This document shows, piece by piece, positions 19,756-29,626 of a DNA stretch of 30,159 bases (its first letter is position 1; each line of letters begins with the position of its first letter). Below the pieces are notes generated by a model, which made no database searches, had not been told where the DNA came from, and saw nothing but the letters and a program-made list of their open reading frames with translations. The translations under genes were made by a program, and so were the position numbers. The stretch comes from Chalciporus piperatus (lineage: Eukaryota > Basidiomycota > Agaricomycetes > Boletales > Boletaceae), in the NCBI GenBank assembly GCA_038093975.1, contig JBBPTG010000276.1:1-30159 (forward strand), read 5' to 3'.

Positions 19756-21869
19756 TCATGAGCTCCGGACGATGTTCTCGATCTCGAGTTGGACCCGGAC
19801 ACATGCAGCTTTGCCTTCAGGAGTATCGCCTCCCAGAAGAGTCCCACTCTTTCCTCCGACACCGACTGTAGTAGCTTCATAGAGGAGTTCCAACATCTTG
19901 ATCCACTGGGCTCCCCATATGTTCTTCGCCTCGACGCCACCCACATCGAGCGCAGCTACAACAAGATTGAGATCGGTCATCAGTTTATGCAAGGCGCAGT
20001 AGGCGATCGTGAGCGTACCATGCAGTAGTTGCGCTGCCACCGCAGTGGAGAGCAACCTATCGTCGCTCATCATCCGCGCGAAATACGTCCAGTATCTCGG
20101 TAGTCGGAACATCTTATCGAGTGGCTTGCTGACAGGAGCAGCTAGGACGAGGAAGTACACGCGCATCATCCCTGATATGCGCATCACGTAGTCACTCAAC
20201 GATTCGAGCCCATCGTTGGTGATGCGATAACCCATCGCTTTCGTACGTGCAGGTTCCCCCCACTTGGTACCATCAGAGTCGGTCGGGGGGATCACGCTAG
20301 GTACCGGCCAACCACCGGATCGCTGCACGAGCTTCGCGAAGAAGATATCAGGGAAGGTTGGCAATCGCTCTAAAAGGTTCGCGGTGACAAGCGCTAGGGG
20401 AATTGCGCTCTTCTTCTCCGCGGTGACCTCGGTCTCCGCTTGCAGCAGGATCGCCTTGGCCAGAGAGGAAAGCGAGGCAAAGTACAGGGCTTCTGGGAGA
20501 CCTTGAGCTGGATTAACGAGTTCAAAGATTTGTCCCGACTAGCAATATGTTTGTAAGCGGAACGCTATAACATAAGAGACCCCTTACTATCCGCGCGATT
20601 GTTGCCTGGTCCTGTGTGAGCTGACCAATTTTTGGGGTGATTTGTCTCCGGATAGCACTCCATTGTGACTTTATCGCCTTGTCGGCTTTGACGGTCTTCA
20701 TTGGTCCGGCCTTGAGATTCTAAGACATTTCCTCTCAGACTCCGCAGCAATATCCGTCGAGGGTGGTGCTTACCTTGAGAGTCTCACGGGCATGGATCCA
20801 GTCTTCCTCGGGCAGGGTCATACCGAGGATGTTACGTTCTTTGGCCGCAGCGTCCAGCTTTGCACGTTTCTCCTTTTCGGCCGCTTCCTTGGCGCGTTTC
20901 TCTGCCTCCTCCGCCTCCTTCTGTTTGAGCTTCTCCTCCTCTTCTTGCTTCCTCGTTGCCTCCTCGGCCAACCGTTTCTCCTCCTCCAGCTTTCTCTGAC
21001 GTTCCTCCTCCTCACGTTGCTTTCGCTCCGCCTCTAGTTTCTTGCGTTGCTTGTCCTCTTCAACCCGTATGACCTGCTCTATGCGCTCCTGTTGAACCTT
21101 GTCCTGCTCGTTCCACCGCACCTTGAGTTGATTGAGATCCGACTGCTGTTTCAGCTTGAGCGCATTCAACAATTTCTGCACTTCAGCCATCTGTTGTTCA
21201 TGTTTCACAGCCAACGTATGCAACTCTTGATCTCTCCACTTTGTGCGCTGTTCGTGCGTCTCGAGGAGGATATCGGCTTGTTCTTTGCGTGCCGTGCGCT
21301 GTTCAACGATATCAGAGGATGAACGACGAGTGATGGGTAGTCGTGGCATTGGGTCTGAGTCGTGGAAATGAACGACGCACCAATGCCTCTTTACGCGTCT
21401 GTTTCTCCCATTCTTCGTAGGGATCATGATGCCTTGTTCTGAGACGAATGGCAGCGACCGTTTCCTCGACGTGTCTCCGTTCAGCCGGACTTCTCGGTTC
21501 CCGTTTCGCGCTATATCCCCCCCAAGCCAAACCCCATGTCAGTGTCAGTGTCAGTGTCAGTTGTCCAGCGCATACGCCAATGGGTCGTGAAATGAGACAA
21601 TGGACTCACGAAGCGGAAAGGACGGGCGCGTCCCCGTCCGAGTCGAAACAGACAGAGTCAGAGAGGGAAGAGGGAGAGCTGGGGGTATGGTCGTCGTCTG
21701 TGAGAACTTCTTCTGGTTCGCTGTCTGAGTCATCGGAGGGGATACCGAAGCCGGATGTGCGTCGCGTTGAGCTGTGGGATCGTTAGTGGACGGCAGGGGA
21801 TGAGGACAAGGGGGTGGCTTACCGGCGCACTGGAGAGGGAGATGGGGATCGAGGGAGACCGAATCGCAT
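19756..21869 (-). CDS. GLE1: Gle1 mRNA-export factor / nucleoporin, six exons, complete
   Basis: Exons 21869..21823, 21771..21610, 21510..21381, 21298..20774, 20719..20588 and 20538..19756 encode 592 aa with consistent phases. A short acidic, Ser-rich N-terminus is followed by a long charged coiled coil (about residues 115-280, with REEEERQRKLEEEKRLAEE) and a helical C-terminal domain (about 330-592) carrying GYRITNDGLESLSDYVMRIS, RLPRYWTYFARMM and TPEGKAACVRVQLEIENIV. This is the Gle1 layout. Gle1 sits on the cytoplasmic face of the nuclear pore, binds InsP6 and stimulates the DEAD-box helicase Dbp5/DDX19 to release exported mRNA; it also affects translation. The ATG at 21869 (MRFGLPRSPSPSP) is the only start that fits the splice pattern. 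Intron 2 contains a (TGTCAG)4 microsatellite. The acceptor of exon 4 at 21298 was chosen to keep the frame. Confidence 0.92.
21537..21560 (+). repeat. (TGTCAG)4 microsatellite in Gle1 intron
   Basis: Four perfect copies of the hexamer TGTCAG lie inside the second intron of the Gle1 gene, between the donor at 21609 and the acceptor at 21511. It is intronic and should not affect the protein. Confidence 0.95.
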
Positions 21870-22252
21870 CTGGTGTGAGAAGTGAAAAGTAGTCACTCGT
21901 TGTGGTTGATGCGAGTTCAGTGAAGAGAACGAGAGGAGGACAGTCAGACCTGAAACACGTGACAACTTTGGGGTGAAAAAGTGAGTGTAGTTGCTATGTT
22001 TGGTATGTTTGGTAGGAAATGTTCCAAATCGTCATTCATAACGAAACTTGTCACTGATTAGAGTGTTGCCACCGGGCCGACCGCTTGCAGGGTACACCTA
22101 CTCTGTGGTACGAAGCAACACACCGAGGTCATGCTATGCACAAGAATTAAATACTCATCTTCCCGAGGAGATTCCTGGCCAGGATTCGCACAAATCGCTT
22201 TCTCACCAGTTTGAGTTCGATCGCCTCCGTCCTTATGATGTTCCCCGCCACC

Positions 22253-22465
22253 TCAGCGGATCACCCTCACATCGTATGTCTTCACTGATACATCCCATCT
22301 TATCAGTAGATGCTCGTCTTTACTCTGAGCGACAGCTTTGTCTCTGCTACTGACCAAGTCCGGGCGCCATTGATCTCCCAGGACCCTCGTCTGCTGGTCA
22401 AAGAACCACATCATGCCACTCTCCTCGTGACCCATTTGGTCCCGCTGTCCCGCGTTCGCCAGAAT
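22253..22465 (-). CDS. Possible terminal exon or remnant, unrecognised
   Basis: After a TTGACAG acceptor, the minus strand is open for 70 codons to a TGA at 22253. The first half (ANAGQRDQMGHEESGMMWFF, then DQQTRVLGDQWRPDL) looks like real protein. A weak donor (GTCAGT) follows it, so the exon could end there. I found no upstream exon: the 145 bp up to the lactonase start has only a short ATG frame. It may be the remnant of a gene that once lay upstream. Family not recognised. Confidence 0.25.
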   Translation of the reverse strand: MLANAGQRDQMGHEESGMMWFFDQQTRVLGDQWRPDLVSSRDKAVAQSKDEHLLIRWDVSVKTYDVRVIR

Positions 22466-22527
22466 CTGTCAATATAACAACATCAACATGCACCCATACA
22501 ATACGCGACGCATGGTCGCGTGCTACA

Positions 22528-22535
22528 TATAAAAA
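22528..22535 (+). promoter_or_regulatory. TATA box of the lactonase-like gene
   Basis: TATAAAAA lies 75-82 bp upstream of the ATG at 22610, a good core-promoter match for position and sequence. Confidence 0.6.
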
Positions 22536-22609
22536 GTCAAGCCCCCTCGTATTTTTGCGAGTGACTACCCCTCCGAAAGTTCAACTCGCTTCGGTATCCG
22601 GTATTCAGG

Positions 22610-23934
22610 ATGGTCAACTTCACGATTCTCGCGGGCGGTTATACCTCCTTCGTCGCATCCTATCTGTTCAGCACGGATGATAACTCGTTGACGTATGTCA
22701 ACCAGTCCCCGACGGGCGGTAACGTCTCCTGGATCATCTCTCACCCCACGCAGAAGAACATCTTGTAGTACGTCTTTCTTCCTTCTTCCTTCGTGATTTG
22801 ATTCGAGTAGTGTCTATTAGCGCAACGAACGAGAACCCCGTAGGAGCGCTGCAATCGTTCACCGTTGGACCCGAGGGTGTCCTCACGCTAGTGGACACCA
22901 TCAGTTCCGGAGGAAACGGACCTCCTTACTGTGGGGCTCTCTCGACCGGTCAAGTCGCTATCGTAGACGTGTGTATCTTCGCACTCCCGCATACACCCTC
23001 CTTCTAACTATGCTTTGCACAGTACGGTTCTGGTACTGCCCGTGTCGTCCCCACCCACGATGACTACTTGCGTTTCTCCAGCGACTCGACCATTTGGACG
23101 TTCCCTGTCCCTACCACGGGCACTCAGGGTGTTTCGGAGCCTCACATGACTTACCAATACTACGACGAACTGTTCATCCCCGACAAGGTGAGTCGACTCG
23201 GAAAACTAACCTATCTTGAACTCAATACCTCGATCGCATATACAAGGGTAACGACAAGATCTGGCGTCTCGGCCAGGTCCACGGAAACCCAGGCGACTAT
23301 GCCGTCCACGGATTCATCCAACAACCCATCGGCAGTGGACCTCGTCACATCCATATTCGAGGTACGATTCGATTTCCTCCTTTCACCTCTGCTTCGTCCC
23401 ATCCCTAACCACGAACCTGGACCAGACAACATGCTTTACGCAATCCACGAACTCGCGAGTACATTGACTCTCCAACACGTCCCCGCTTACCCCAACGGCA
23501 CCACCCAAATCATCTCCAACGTATCCATCATCCCTCCCAACCCACCCGCCGGCTCCGTATTCGCCGCAGCTGAGATCCTCATGCCCGAACCTTCGATCGA
23601 GTACCCTACTCCCTACATCTACGTCTCGAACCGCAACACGGGCGTGCAAGACGCTCGTGGCGACACCATCGCCATCTTCAAGAACGTCGACAACGAACTC
23701 GTACTCGTCCAGCAAGTATACACCGGGCTCGATCAGATCCGTGGGATGATGTCTGGCGAACAAGCAGGCTTTGGTGGAGACGCATACATCGTCGCAGCCG
23801 GATTCGCAGGCACTGCAGGCGTCAAGGTGTTCAAGCGGACAGAGGGAGGTGCGAACCTCGAAGAGGTCGCTGTAAACACCGAGTTCCCAACCAGAACCGC
23901 GTTCGTCTGGTTGAACGAATCCCAGACGATCTAG
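22610..23934 (+). CDS. Lactonase-family seven-bladed beta-propeller protein, five exons
   Basis: Exons 22610..22767, 22821..22968, 23023..23187, 23247..23361 and 23426..23934 encode 364 aa with consistent phases. The protein reads as a run of propeller blades: ILAGGYTSFVASYLFSTDD, NVSWIISHPTQKNILYATNE, SFTVGPEGVLTLVDTISSGG, IGSGPRHIHIRDNMLYAIHE, PYIYVSNRNT and GDAYIVAAGFAGTAGVKVFK. This matches the family of 6-phosphogluconolactonase / carboxy-cis,cis-muconate cyclase-like propellers (Lactonase, PF10282), which open or close sugar or muconate lactones. Fungal members are often of unknown substrate, so I do not assign a pathway. No signal peptide is present, so it is probably cytosolic. The stop TAG (23932..23934) overlaps the stop of the convergent Aim32-like gene. 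Confidence 0.9.
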
Positions 23935-25343
23935 GATATATCTACCGTATCATTTACCGCATCTGATACGACTTCTGTCGTCGCCTCAGAGACGATCCGT
24001 AGTCCATCCAATACATCGACGAAGAGCAACCAATCGTCCGATCCAGCTGCCCACTGGTCAAAGAGCTCGATTTGCTCTTCCTTGTTCAATCCCATCCGTC
24101 CTCGCCAGTGGGACATGCAAATGGGCAATTCTTCGGGATGCATCGGTCTGATCGGTCTTTCCAAGATGGCGTCGATGATCTCTGGTACATTCTCGGGTGT
24201 CACTCTGCCAAGCCTGGTATAACGGGCAAATAACGTTTAAACGTGGGAATGACTGGATTTGCAGCGGGACATACCATTCTCCGTGTGGGTAGACCAACAT
24301 ATTCGCAGCGAATCTGTGGTAGAAGAAAAGGAAACATGGAGGCATGAGCGCCGTTTAGTCTGACATGGTGCGTGCCACGAGACCGATAGCCCGGGCACCC
24401 TACTAGGGCCGCGTACGATTCGGAATACATATATAGCGAGAAGCAGCAAGGTGAAAACGAGAGAAAACGTAGACCAAACTCACTTATGTCCACCAACGTG
24501 TGCAACCTCTGCCAGCTTGATGCGCGTACTTGGATCAGAGGCATCGGCGCGTTGGCGTTTGTGTAGTTCAGCGCGGATGGCGACGGCGACGGCGCTGCCT
24601 GTGGTACCGCATCTGCAGTCTCGCGCGGCGTGTGTGCAGACGTAGAGGTGGATATCTGAGTCGTTGGTTGAATGAGCAAGGTCGTCTGCTAAATCGTCGT
24701 TCGTAGATGTAGGTGGGGGTGGGGGTTCGACGTGCGCTCGTAGCGCGCGTCCGACGTCATCCACGTTTGCGAGAGACACGTTGTCGATCTCCACTTTTCC
24801 ACGCGTATTCGAGAACGCTGTCAAGCTGTACGTCTCTTCTGCACCTACACCTGTACCCGGGTCAGCAGCACTCGAGCCCCCACCCATCTGCGTCTGGACT
24901 CGAGATGATCGAGACCGACCGGCTTTGGCTTCCGACGGGGACCAAGCAAAGTTGACGGCGCCACCGTAGGGCCGAGTTGCCATCAAGAGTCTTCGCTGGA
25001 CTGGCGTGGCGAGTCGAGCGGGGTAGATGGTTGGGGGGTCAGGCGTGTGGAGGAAGACGTAGAGCTGGTGTGAGGGAGCCGTTCCCGGGAGTGAGACGTT
25101 TGTGTCTGTGTCTGCGTCTGTGGGGTTGGGAGCGGTGGTATCGTTGTTGTTGACACTCACGGTCGACGTCGTGGAGAGGAAGCGTCGGGAGGGGTGGATG
25201 GAAGTTGGAGGACTCAGTGGGCGGAGAGGAGCGGTAGATGTGACTGTGAGTCTGAGTGAGCTCGAGGGACGAAGAGATTGGGATTGCAATTGGTTGGAGG
25301 GTGGACGAAACTTGAGGGCGTGTCGGAGGATCCGGAACGTCAT
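23931..25343 (-). CDS. AIM32: Aim32/Apd1-type thioredoxin-like [2Fe-2S] ferredoxin, probably mitochondrial
   Basis: Exons 25343..24484, 24313..24275 and 24213..23931 encode 393 aa. The fold of the Suc/Fer-like family (PF06999) is shown by CTHAARDCRCG, in which C236 and C245 are spaced C-x8-C, and by HVGGHK with H282 and H286. In yeast Apd1/Aim32 these two Cys and two His ligate a [2Fe-2S] cluster. The segment continues FAANMLVYPHGEW and LGRVTPENVPEIIDAIL, the typical end of the fold. The N-terminus (MTFRILRHALKFRPP...) is Arg-rich, without acidic residues and Ser/Pro-rich for about 60 residues, as in a mitochondrial presequence, favouring Aim32 over cytosolic Apd1. The ATG at 25343 is the first in the open frame. 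The C-terminus carries an extra helical tail. Role: redox protein of the matrix/intermembrane thiol system. Its stop overlaps that of the lactonase gene. Confidence 0.88.
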
Positions 25344-25653
25344 GATGGACGTTCGAGGAGTTGGAGGGGAAGACAAGGATGGACAGAACAGGGAGATACG
25401 AACATGCAGGCGCTCAAAACGTAGCCTCGGAGTCACTGGTGGAGGATAGCACTACAACCACGATTCCCCGAAACAGTCTTGCTTGAGTCACCACTCCCGA
25501 CATTTTTCGTCGGCGAAACGTTTGACCATCCTTCAAACATTTATCAATACATGGTTGTCACATTCCACTTTGGCGATACGACTACAATGAATCATTACAA
25601 ACTTCGATCGAGAGATGATCGATGACTAGTTCAGAACATGGAGAAATGCTCCC
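25344..25653. other. Spacer between Aim32-like gene and the small HTH gene
   Basis: About 310 bp containing the Aim32-like promoter and the 3' untranslated region of the minus-strand gene starting at 26070. No exon is seen. Confidence 0.5.
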
Positions 25654-26070
25654 TCAGACTTCAAGGTGGCCGGCAGGCTAAATGACACATTGGTGAATCG
25701 TCAGCTCGTACAGGGGGAGAAGAAAAAAGGCTGAGATCTCACAGGGGACTCGGAGATACCGAGCTGTTCAGCGATCTTCTTGAACTCATCCTTGGTATGC
25801 GTAGCCTTGCCAGTGCAGACTGTAGAGTCAACGATAGACATGCATGAGCTACAGCGCGGAATGGGATCGACTCGGCGGGGACACTCACTCTCTTTCAAAT
25901 GGGCTTCATCAAGGCCAGTCTTAGATGCGAGGTCAGCGTAGGACCAGCCTTATCGTCGACCGATACCGAAAAATAATGTTCAACGGGGGGATGAATCTAG
26001 TAGTATTAAGCCAACGAGACACACCTTTGCTTTTCAAAGCAGTGGTGATAGCAGCGCACTGGCCGGTCAT
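25654..26070 (-). CDS. Small cyanase-N-domain-like helix-turn-helix protein, 68 aa, four exons
   Basis: Exons 26070..26025, 25948..25889, 25819..25743 and 25677..25654 encode 68 aa. The sequence MTGQCAAITTALKSKGWSYA, DLASKTGLDEAHLKEICTGK, ATHTKDEFKKIAEQLGIS resembles the N-terminal helical domain of cyanate hydratase (LSYADLA...T.EE...LA..LGI), but the C-terminal catalytic domain with its Arg, Glu and Ser active-site residues is absent. It is therefore not a cyanase; it looks like a free-standing lambda-repressor-type helical domain, possibly DNA- or protein-binding. The last exon is chosen through the acceptor TTTAG at 25678, because a CTGAC branch-site-like motif precedes it and the alternative intron would be only 38 nt. 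A TATA-like GATAAAAGG lies about 60-70 bp upstream. Confidence 0.72.
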
Positions 26071-26721
26071 GGTGGTTGTGGTGTGGTGGCGTGAGTGGGG
26101 GATCCGATATCAAGTTGGCTGGAGGCTGGATCCTTTTATCTATGAGAGGGTCCGACAGGTGTCAGCAGACCAAGAGAGATAATCGGATTTGTATGGATGG
26201 ATCATTCAATTACCGGGTCGGCGCTCTCGCCAAGACTGGTGTGACTGTGCAAAGGAGACGGCGATGATAATAAGGACACAGGAATCTACAGACGCATAAT
26301 AGACGATATTACAGGATTTATAACGAACTTCAAATAATGGAAGGCGCAGATGGCCACTTGGAGGCGTGGTCCCAGCCGTGCTGTGGATTGTCTTCTGATC
26401 GCAATGGTCACTGTCTCCCTTTGGCCAGCGCTCTAGATCTTCCGCAGCTGCGCCCTGTTCATATTCAAGTTCGGTGGATTGGATTGCTACAGGACTGGCA
26501 AGCGCTAGTACACCAAAGGGGAAAAACTTGAACGCAACGCCAAAGACAACTCATATAGTAGTCGCAAGACCTCCCCCTCAGGTCCGAATCTTCTCAATCC
26601 TTCCTCGTCGGTCCGCCTCAGAGGGAGACTAGATTCCGAACGCGTGCTAGAGTCGAGTTGGCAATGATCGCTTCAAGTCAAACACCATGACTGTGCTCCA
26701 TCTCTCCTACTCACCGGTCGT
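26071..26721. other. Spacer between the small HTH gene and the F-box/LRR gene
   Basis: Contains the promoter of the small gene (TATA-like motif near 26131-26139) and the 3' flank of the minus-strand F-box/LRR gene. No coding exon is supported. Confidence 0.5.
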
Positions 26722-28346
26722 TTACGCGGCAGGAAAGGTTTTCGCCAGATGGAAGCTGACCCTGTTCCACAATGAGATACGTGCAGGCGGGACTTTCTTC
26801 CGCTTCTTTCTCAGCGATATCAATAGCGTTTCCCATCCCCCGACATCCACCTGCTTCAGCGACGGAAAGGTGGCCCTGATGATCCTCGCGACTTGCTTGG
26901 CATTGGCAATAGGTGAATGGATGACGCTGAGTTTCGACAACGTGCGGTTGGTAATACGATCGTCCATCTCGTCCAGGTCGACCCACTTAAAGTCCCTCGC
27001 GTCGATCACGATCGAGAGTTCTTGTAAACGTGAACAGTTTTTCGCGAGGGTGAAAAGCCCTTTGAAGGTCGCCCTCGGACGCGTGCTGTCATAGTACGCG
27101 ACATTGCTATGATGCAGATCTAATACCTCGAGGTTTGGCCAAGAGAGTGCAATCTCTTCTAGGTCGGTATCGTCTAAAGAATACATCCACAACCAAGAGA
27201 TGACCACTGAACGAAGGTTGGTGAATGCGAAAAGTGGTTGTATGGGGTATGTCAATGGATCGATGTTGTCGTTGACGCATTGGGAGAGATCGCCGATCAG
27301 AGAGATTGTTTGCAGAGACTGGTGGTCGAAGTGAGAACCGATGGAACTGAATAGTTCGTGCGGCGTTTGGTTCTTGTCGGGTAGAAGAGCGCGGCAGGTT
27401 AGGCTGGTTGGAGATAGGTGGTAATGGCTGATCCACCGCGCCAACATAGGGATGTCGTATCCGTCAAGTTGGATATTAGCGAGGGCGGGAAAACTTGACG
27501 GACTGGGACGACTAGCATCCAGAATGACCGCCAAATTAATTGGCTGAAGATATCCCGCTCGCAGATGTAGAGAAGCGAGGGATTCGAGCTCAGAAAGGTG
27601 TCGATATGCAGCAACGTCAAGGTTGTAGCAAACGCAAGAAAATTGAACGAGATGTTTCCAACTACGGACTGCGTTGGAGATGAAAGGGTGGAGTTCTGAC
27701 GAGTCTAGCATCCATGTGTGAGGATGAGTGAGTTCAAGAGCGACGCGTGTTGCATTCGGGAACAAATTGCTCAGGGACCCGACCAACTCTACTGCTGTGG
27801 GGGTGGGGATGCGAAGAGGGAGAGACGCGTGGATTTGAAACTCGGTCACCGCGAGCCTATTCATCCAGTGAAGTAACTGGATGGTCGGCCTGTCAAGTGA
27901 ATACGCGCCTCCGCGATCCACGACACGGACTGTTCTCGACTTTGGGAACATAGGAAGTAGAGCGTTTGGCGGGGCGAGTGAGACAAGCAGTCCTGGTTGG
28001 TGATAGGGAATGCTGTTGAGGTCGGTGACACATGAGGTGTACAGTTTGACCCGGCGCCACTGGTCGTCACTCAGAGACAGTACGACTTGTGGATTGGATT
28101 CATAGAACTGTAGCGCATTCAGTCAAATCATATCAAGATGACTAAAGGTACGACTCGCCTCCTGGACGATAGAGTTGGGTAACAAGCAACTCAAAGGATC
28201 CAACGAGTCGAGTTTTGCCCATAACACTCTGCGGGAAGACTCTTCGAATGCGCGACATGTTCGAAGTAAACATGCAAGGGTCACCTTCGAGGGGAAGACT
28301 TGCATATGATGTCGAAGATCTCGGCGACCTGCAAAGCGTGGTGCAT
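26722..28346 (-). CDS. F-box/LRR-like protein with an apparent frameshift in the F-box
   Basis: Exon 2 (28107..26722) is one open frame of 461 codons with leucine-rich repeat-like segments such as TNLRSVVISWLW, WPNLEVLDLHHSNVAYY, CSRLQELSIVIDA and FPSLKQVDVGGWE. Exon 1 gives the F-box in two frames: from the ATG at 28346, MHHALQVAEIFDIICKSSPR, then, shifted by one base, VTLACLLRTCRAFEESSRRV followed by LWAKLDSLDPLSCLL, the usual Agaricomycete F-box layout. The break lies near 28281..28292 and would be healed by one extra base. An ATG at 28305 gives an uninterrupted 510-aa product lacking the first part of the F-box. The intron (28158..28108) needs a GC donor (GAG|GCGAGT) to keep phase. The role would be substrate recognition in an SCF ubiquitin ligase; it may be a young pseudogene. 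Confidence 0.72.
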
Positions 28347-28888
28347 GTCGAGCAGGCGACGTCGAGATGGTTGCTGCGCGCGAAGAAGTGGGTTAAGGTC
28401 ATATTTCACACAAGTTGAACGTCAACGTCGGTCTGGTGGTGCCAATCGACTCGGAACGTTGCACCGTGACGAAATCTATCATTTCGGTCTGGCCTTGCCG
28501 CCATGAAAAACGGATAGGTACAATGCGTGTTCCTGCCAGTATGGTGGTCGGGACTTGCCCGAGCGTTTCCCTCCGGCTAGTAATAGTATTGACACTGTAG
28601 ATCATCGCAGTCTTCAGGAAGAATGCGGAGTTTGGGTGGGAAACTGCCGTTTTCATCAAGTGAGCGATGATCCTACTCGCCTCCGCACTGAATTCAAAGC
28701 TTAACGTCTCACTGGCATGGAATGGGCTCGTAATACCATATTAACGATTGCAGCTACCTCCAAGCAGGTCATCTCTGCTGCTACTGAGTCTGCGCGTCAC
28801 AGGGGAATTCGAGCCATCCAACCATGTCATCTTCAGCTCGAGGACTCGGACGAGATGCGAAGATGGAGTTGCAGAAATGCTCTTGAAG
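28347..28888. other. Spacer between divergent F-box gene and NLR-like gene
   Basis: Upstream region of the F-box/LRR gene and, probably, the 5' exons or promoter of the plus-strand NLR-like gene. Several short plus-strand frames (for example from the ATG at 28824, MSSSARGLGRDAKMELQK) could be 5' exons, but I could not join them with confidence. Confidence 0.35.
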
Positions 28889-29557
28889 TCTTCCTTGCTG
28901 GGTGGCCCTCCACTATGTATTCGAAGGAGTCGGTTCTTTGACCCAGAGCACTGACTCGGACAAAATCAAAGAGGCCGTCAACGAATCACGTACTTTCATT
29001 TCCTGCTCACAATGGACATCTTGTAAGTATCAGGTCATTTTGCCCTGGAGGATCCTCAGAAACCAGGAAAGTGCTGCTCTAAGTTTGGATCAGGCGCACG
29101 ACAAAGCCAGCGATGAAACGTTATCGGAGCAACTTCAACCAGACATCGCGTAAGTTCTGTGCCATTACAATCGACGTATCATACACAAACAACTTCTCAG
29201 TGATAGTGTCGCTCTTCGAGATCGCGACGAGGACGGTTTTCCACCCCACGAAGTCGAGCAAACTTTGTCGACCGCAGATGGCACAAATGGGGAAGATGAG
29301 AAGCTGAGGAAAGAGAAAGAAGACGAGAGGAAGAAAGAGGAAGATAGTATGTGTTGGTTCACTCCGAGGTGTGTTAACCTTTTCATGACACCAAGAGAAA
29401 CTGAATGAAATCTTGGAATGGCTTGGACTCAACTACGCCAAGAAACAAGATGATACTCTTCTGCGTCAAGGAGGTGCCTGTAAATGGCTTTATCAAACAA
29501 CTGAATATAAATCGGGGAGAAGACGGGAGAACTCGTTTTTGTGGCTGCATGGAAAAC
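28889..29557 (+). pseudogene. NLR/STAND-like gene fragment ending at the P-loop position
   Basis: Three exons join in phase: about 28889..29149 (VALHYVFEGVGSLTQSTDSD...), 29201..29346 (acidic, ending in EDEKLRKEKEDERKKEED) and 29396..29557. The last has KLNEILEWLGLNYAKKQDD, GACKWLYQTTEYKSGRRREN and FLWLHGK. In fungal NACHT proteins this pattern (WL...Y..K......R..GT..WLL....F..W......LWL.G.PGSGKT) leads straight into the Walker A loop. Here the sequence after HGK does not give PGSGKT in any frame: the direct frame reads RNPDRSQS and then a stop, and splicing at GTAATC gives QSSFTS. No further NTPase or repeat domain follows, and a CSN5 gene begins on the other strand about 70 bp away. The 5' end is not fixed. 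I read it as a truncated, probably non-functional copy. Confidence 0.5.
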
Positions 29558-29626
29558 GTAATCCTGACCGTAGCCAGTCATAGCGCGCGTTCCAGAATCA
29601 AGTTTTACAAGCATCAGACTTTCAAC

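Larger units (their letters stand above)
21870..22609. other. Spacer between divergent Gle1 and lactonase genes
   Basis: Gle1 (minus) and the lactonase gene (plus) are divergent here, so this holds both promoters. An exon-like frame lies on the minus strand at 22253..22465 (listed separately). The lactonase TATA box is at 22528. Confidence 0.5.

Noticed and set aside
24480..25436. Longer N-terminus for the Aim32-like gene starting at 25436
   Set aside because: The codon at 25436 is GTG; the first ATG in that frame is 25343, which gives a good mitochondrial-type presequence.
25654..26070. Calling the small gene a cyanate hydratase
   Set aside because: Only the N-terminal helical domain is present; the catalytic domain and its active-site residues are absent.
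26687..27094. 135-codon plus-strand frame
   Set aside because: It is antisense to the C-terminal part of the F-box/LRR exon, which has far better coding evidence.
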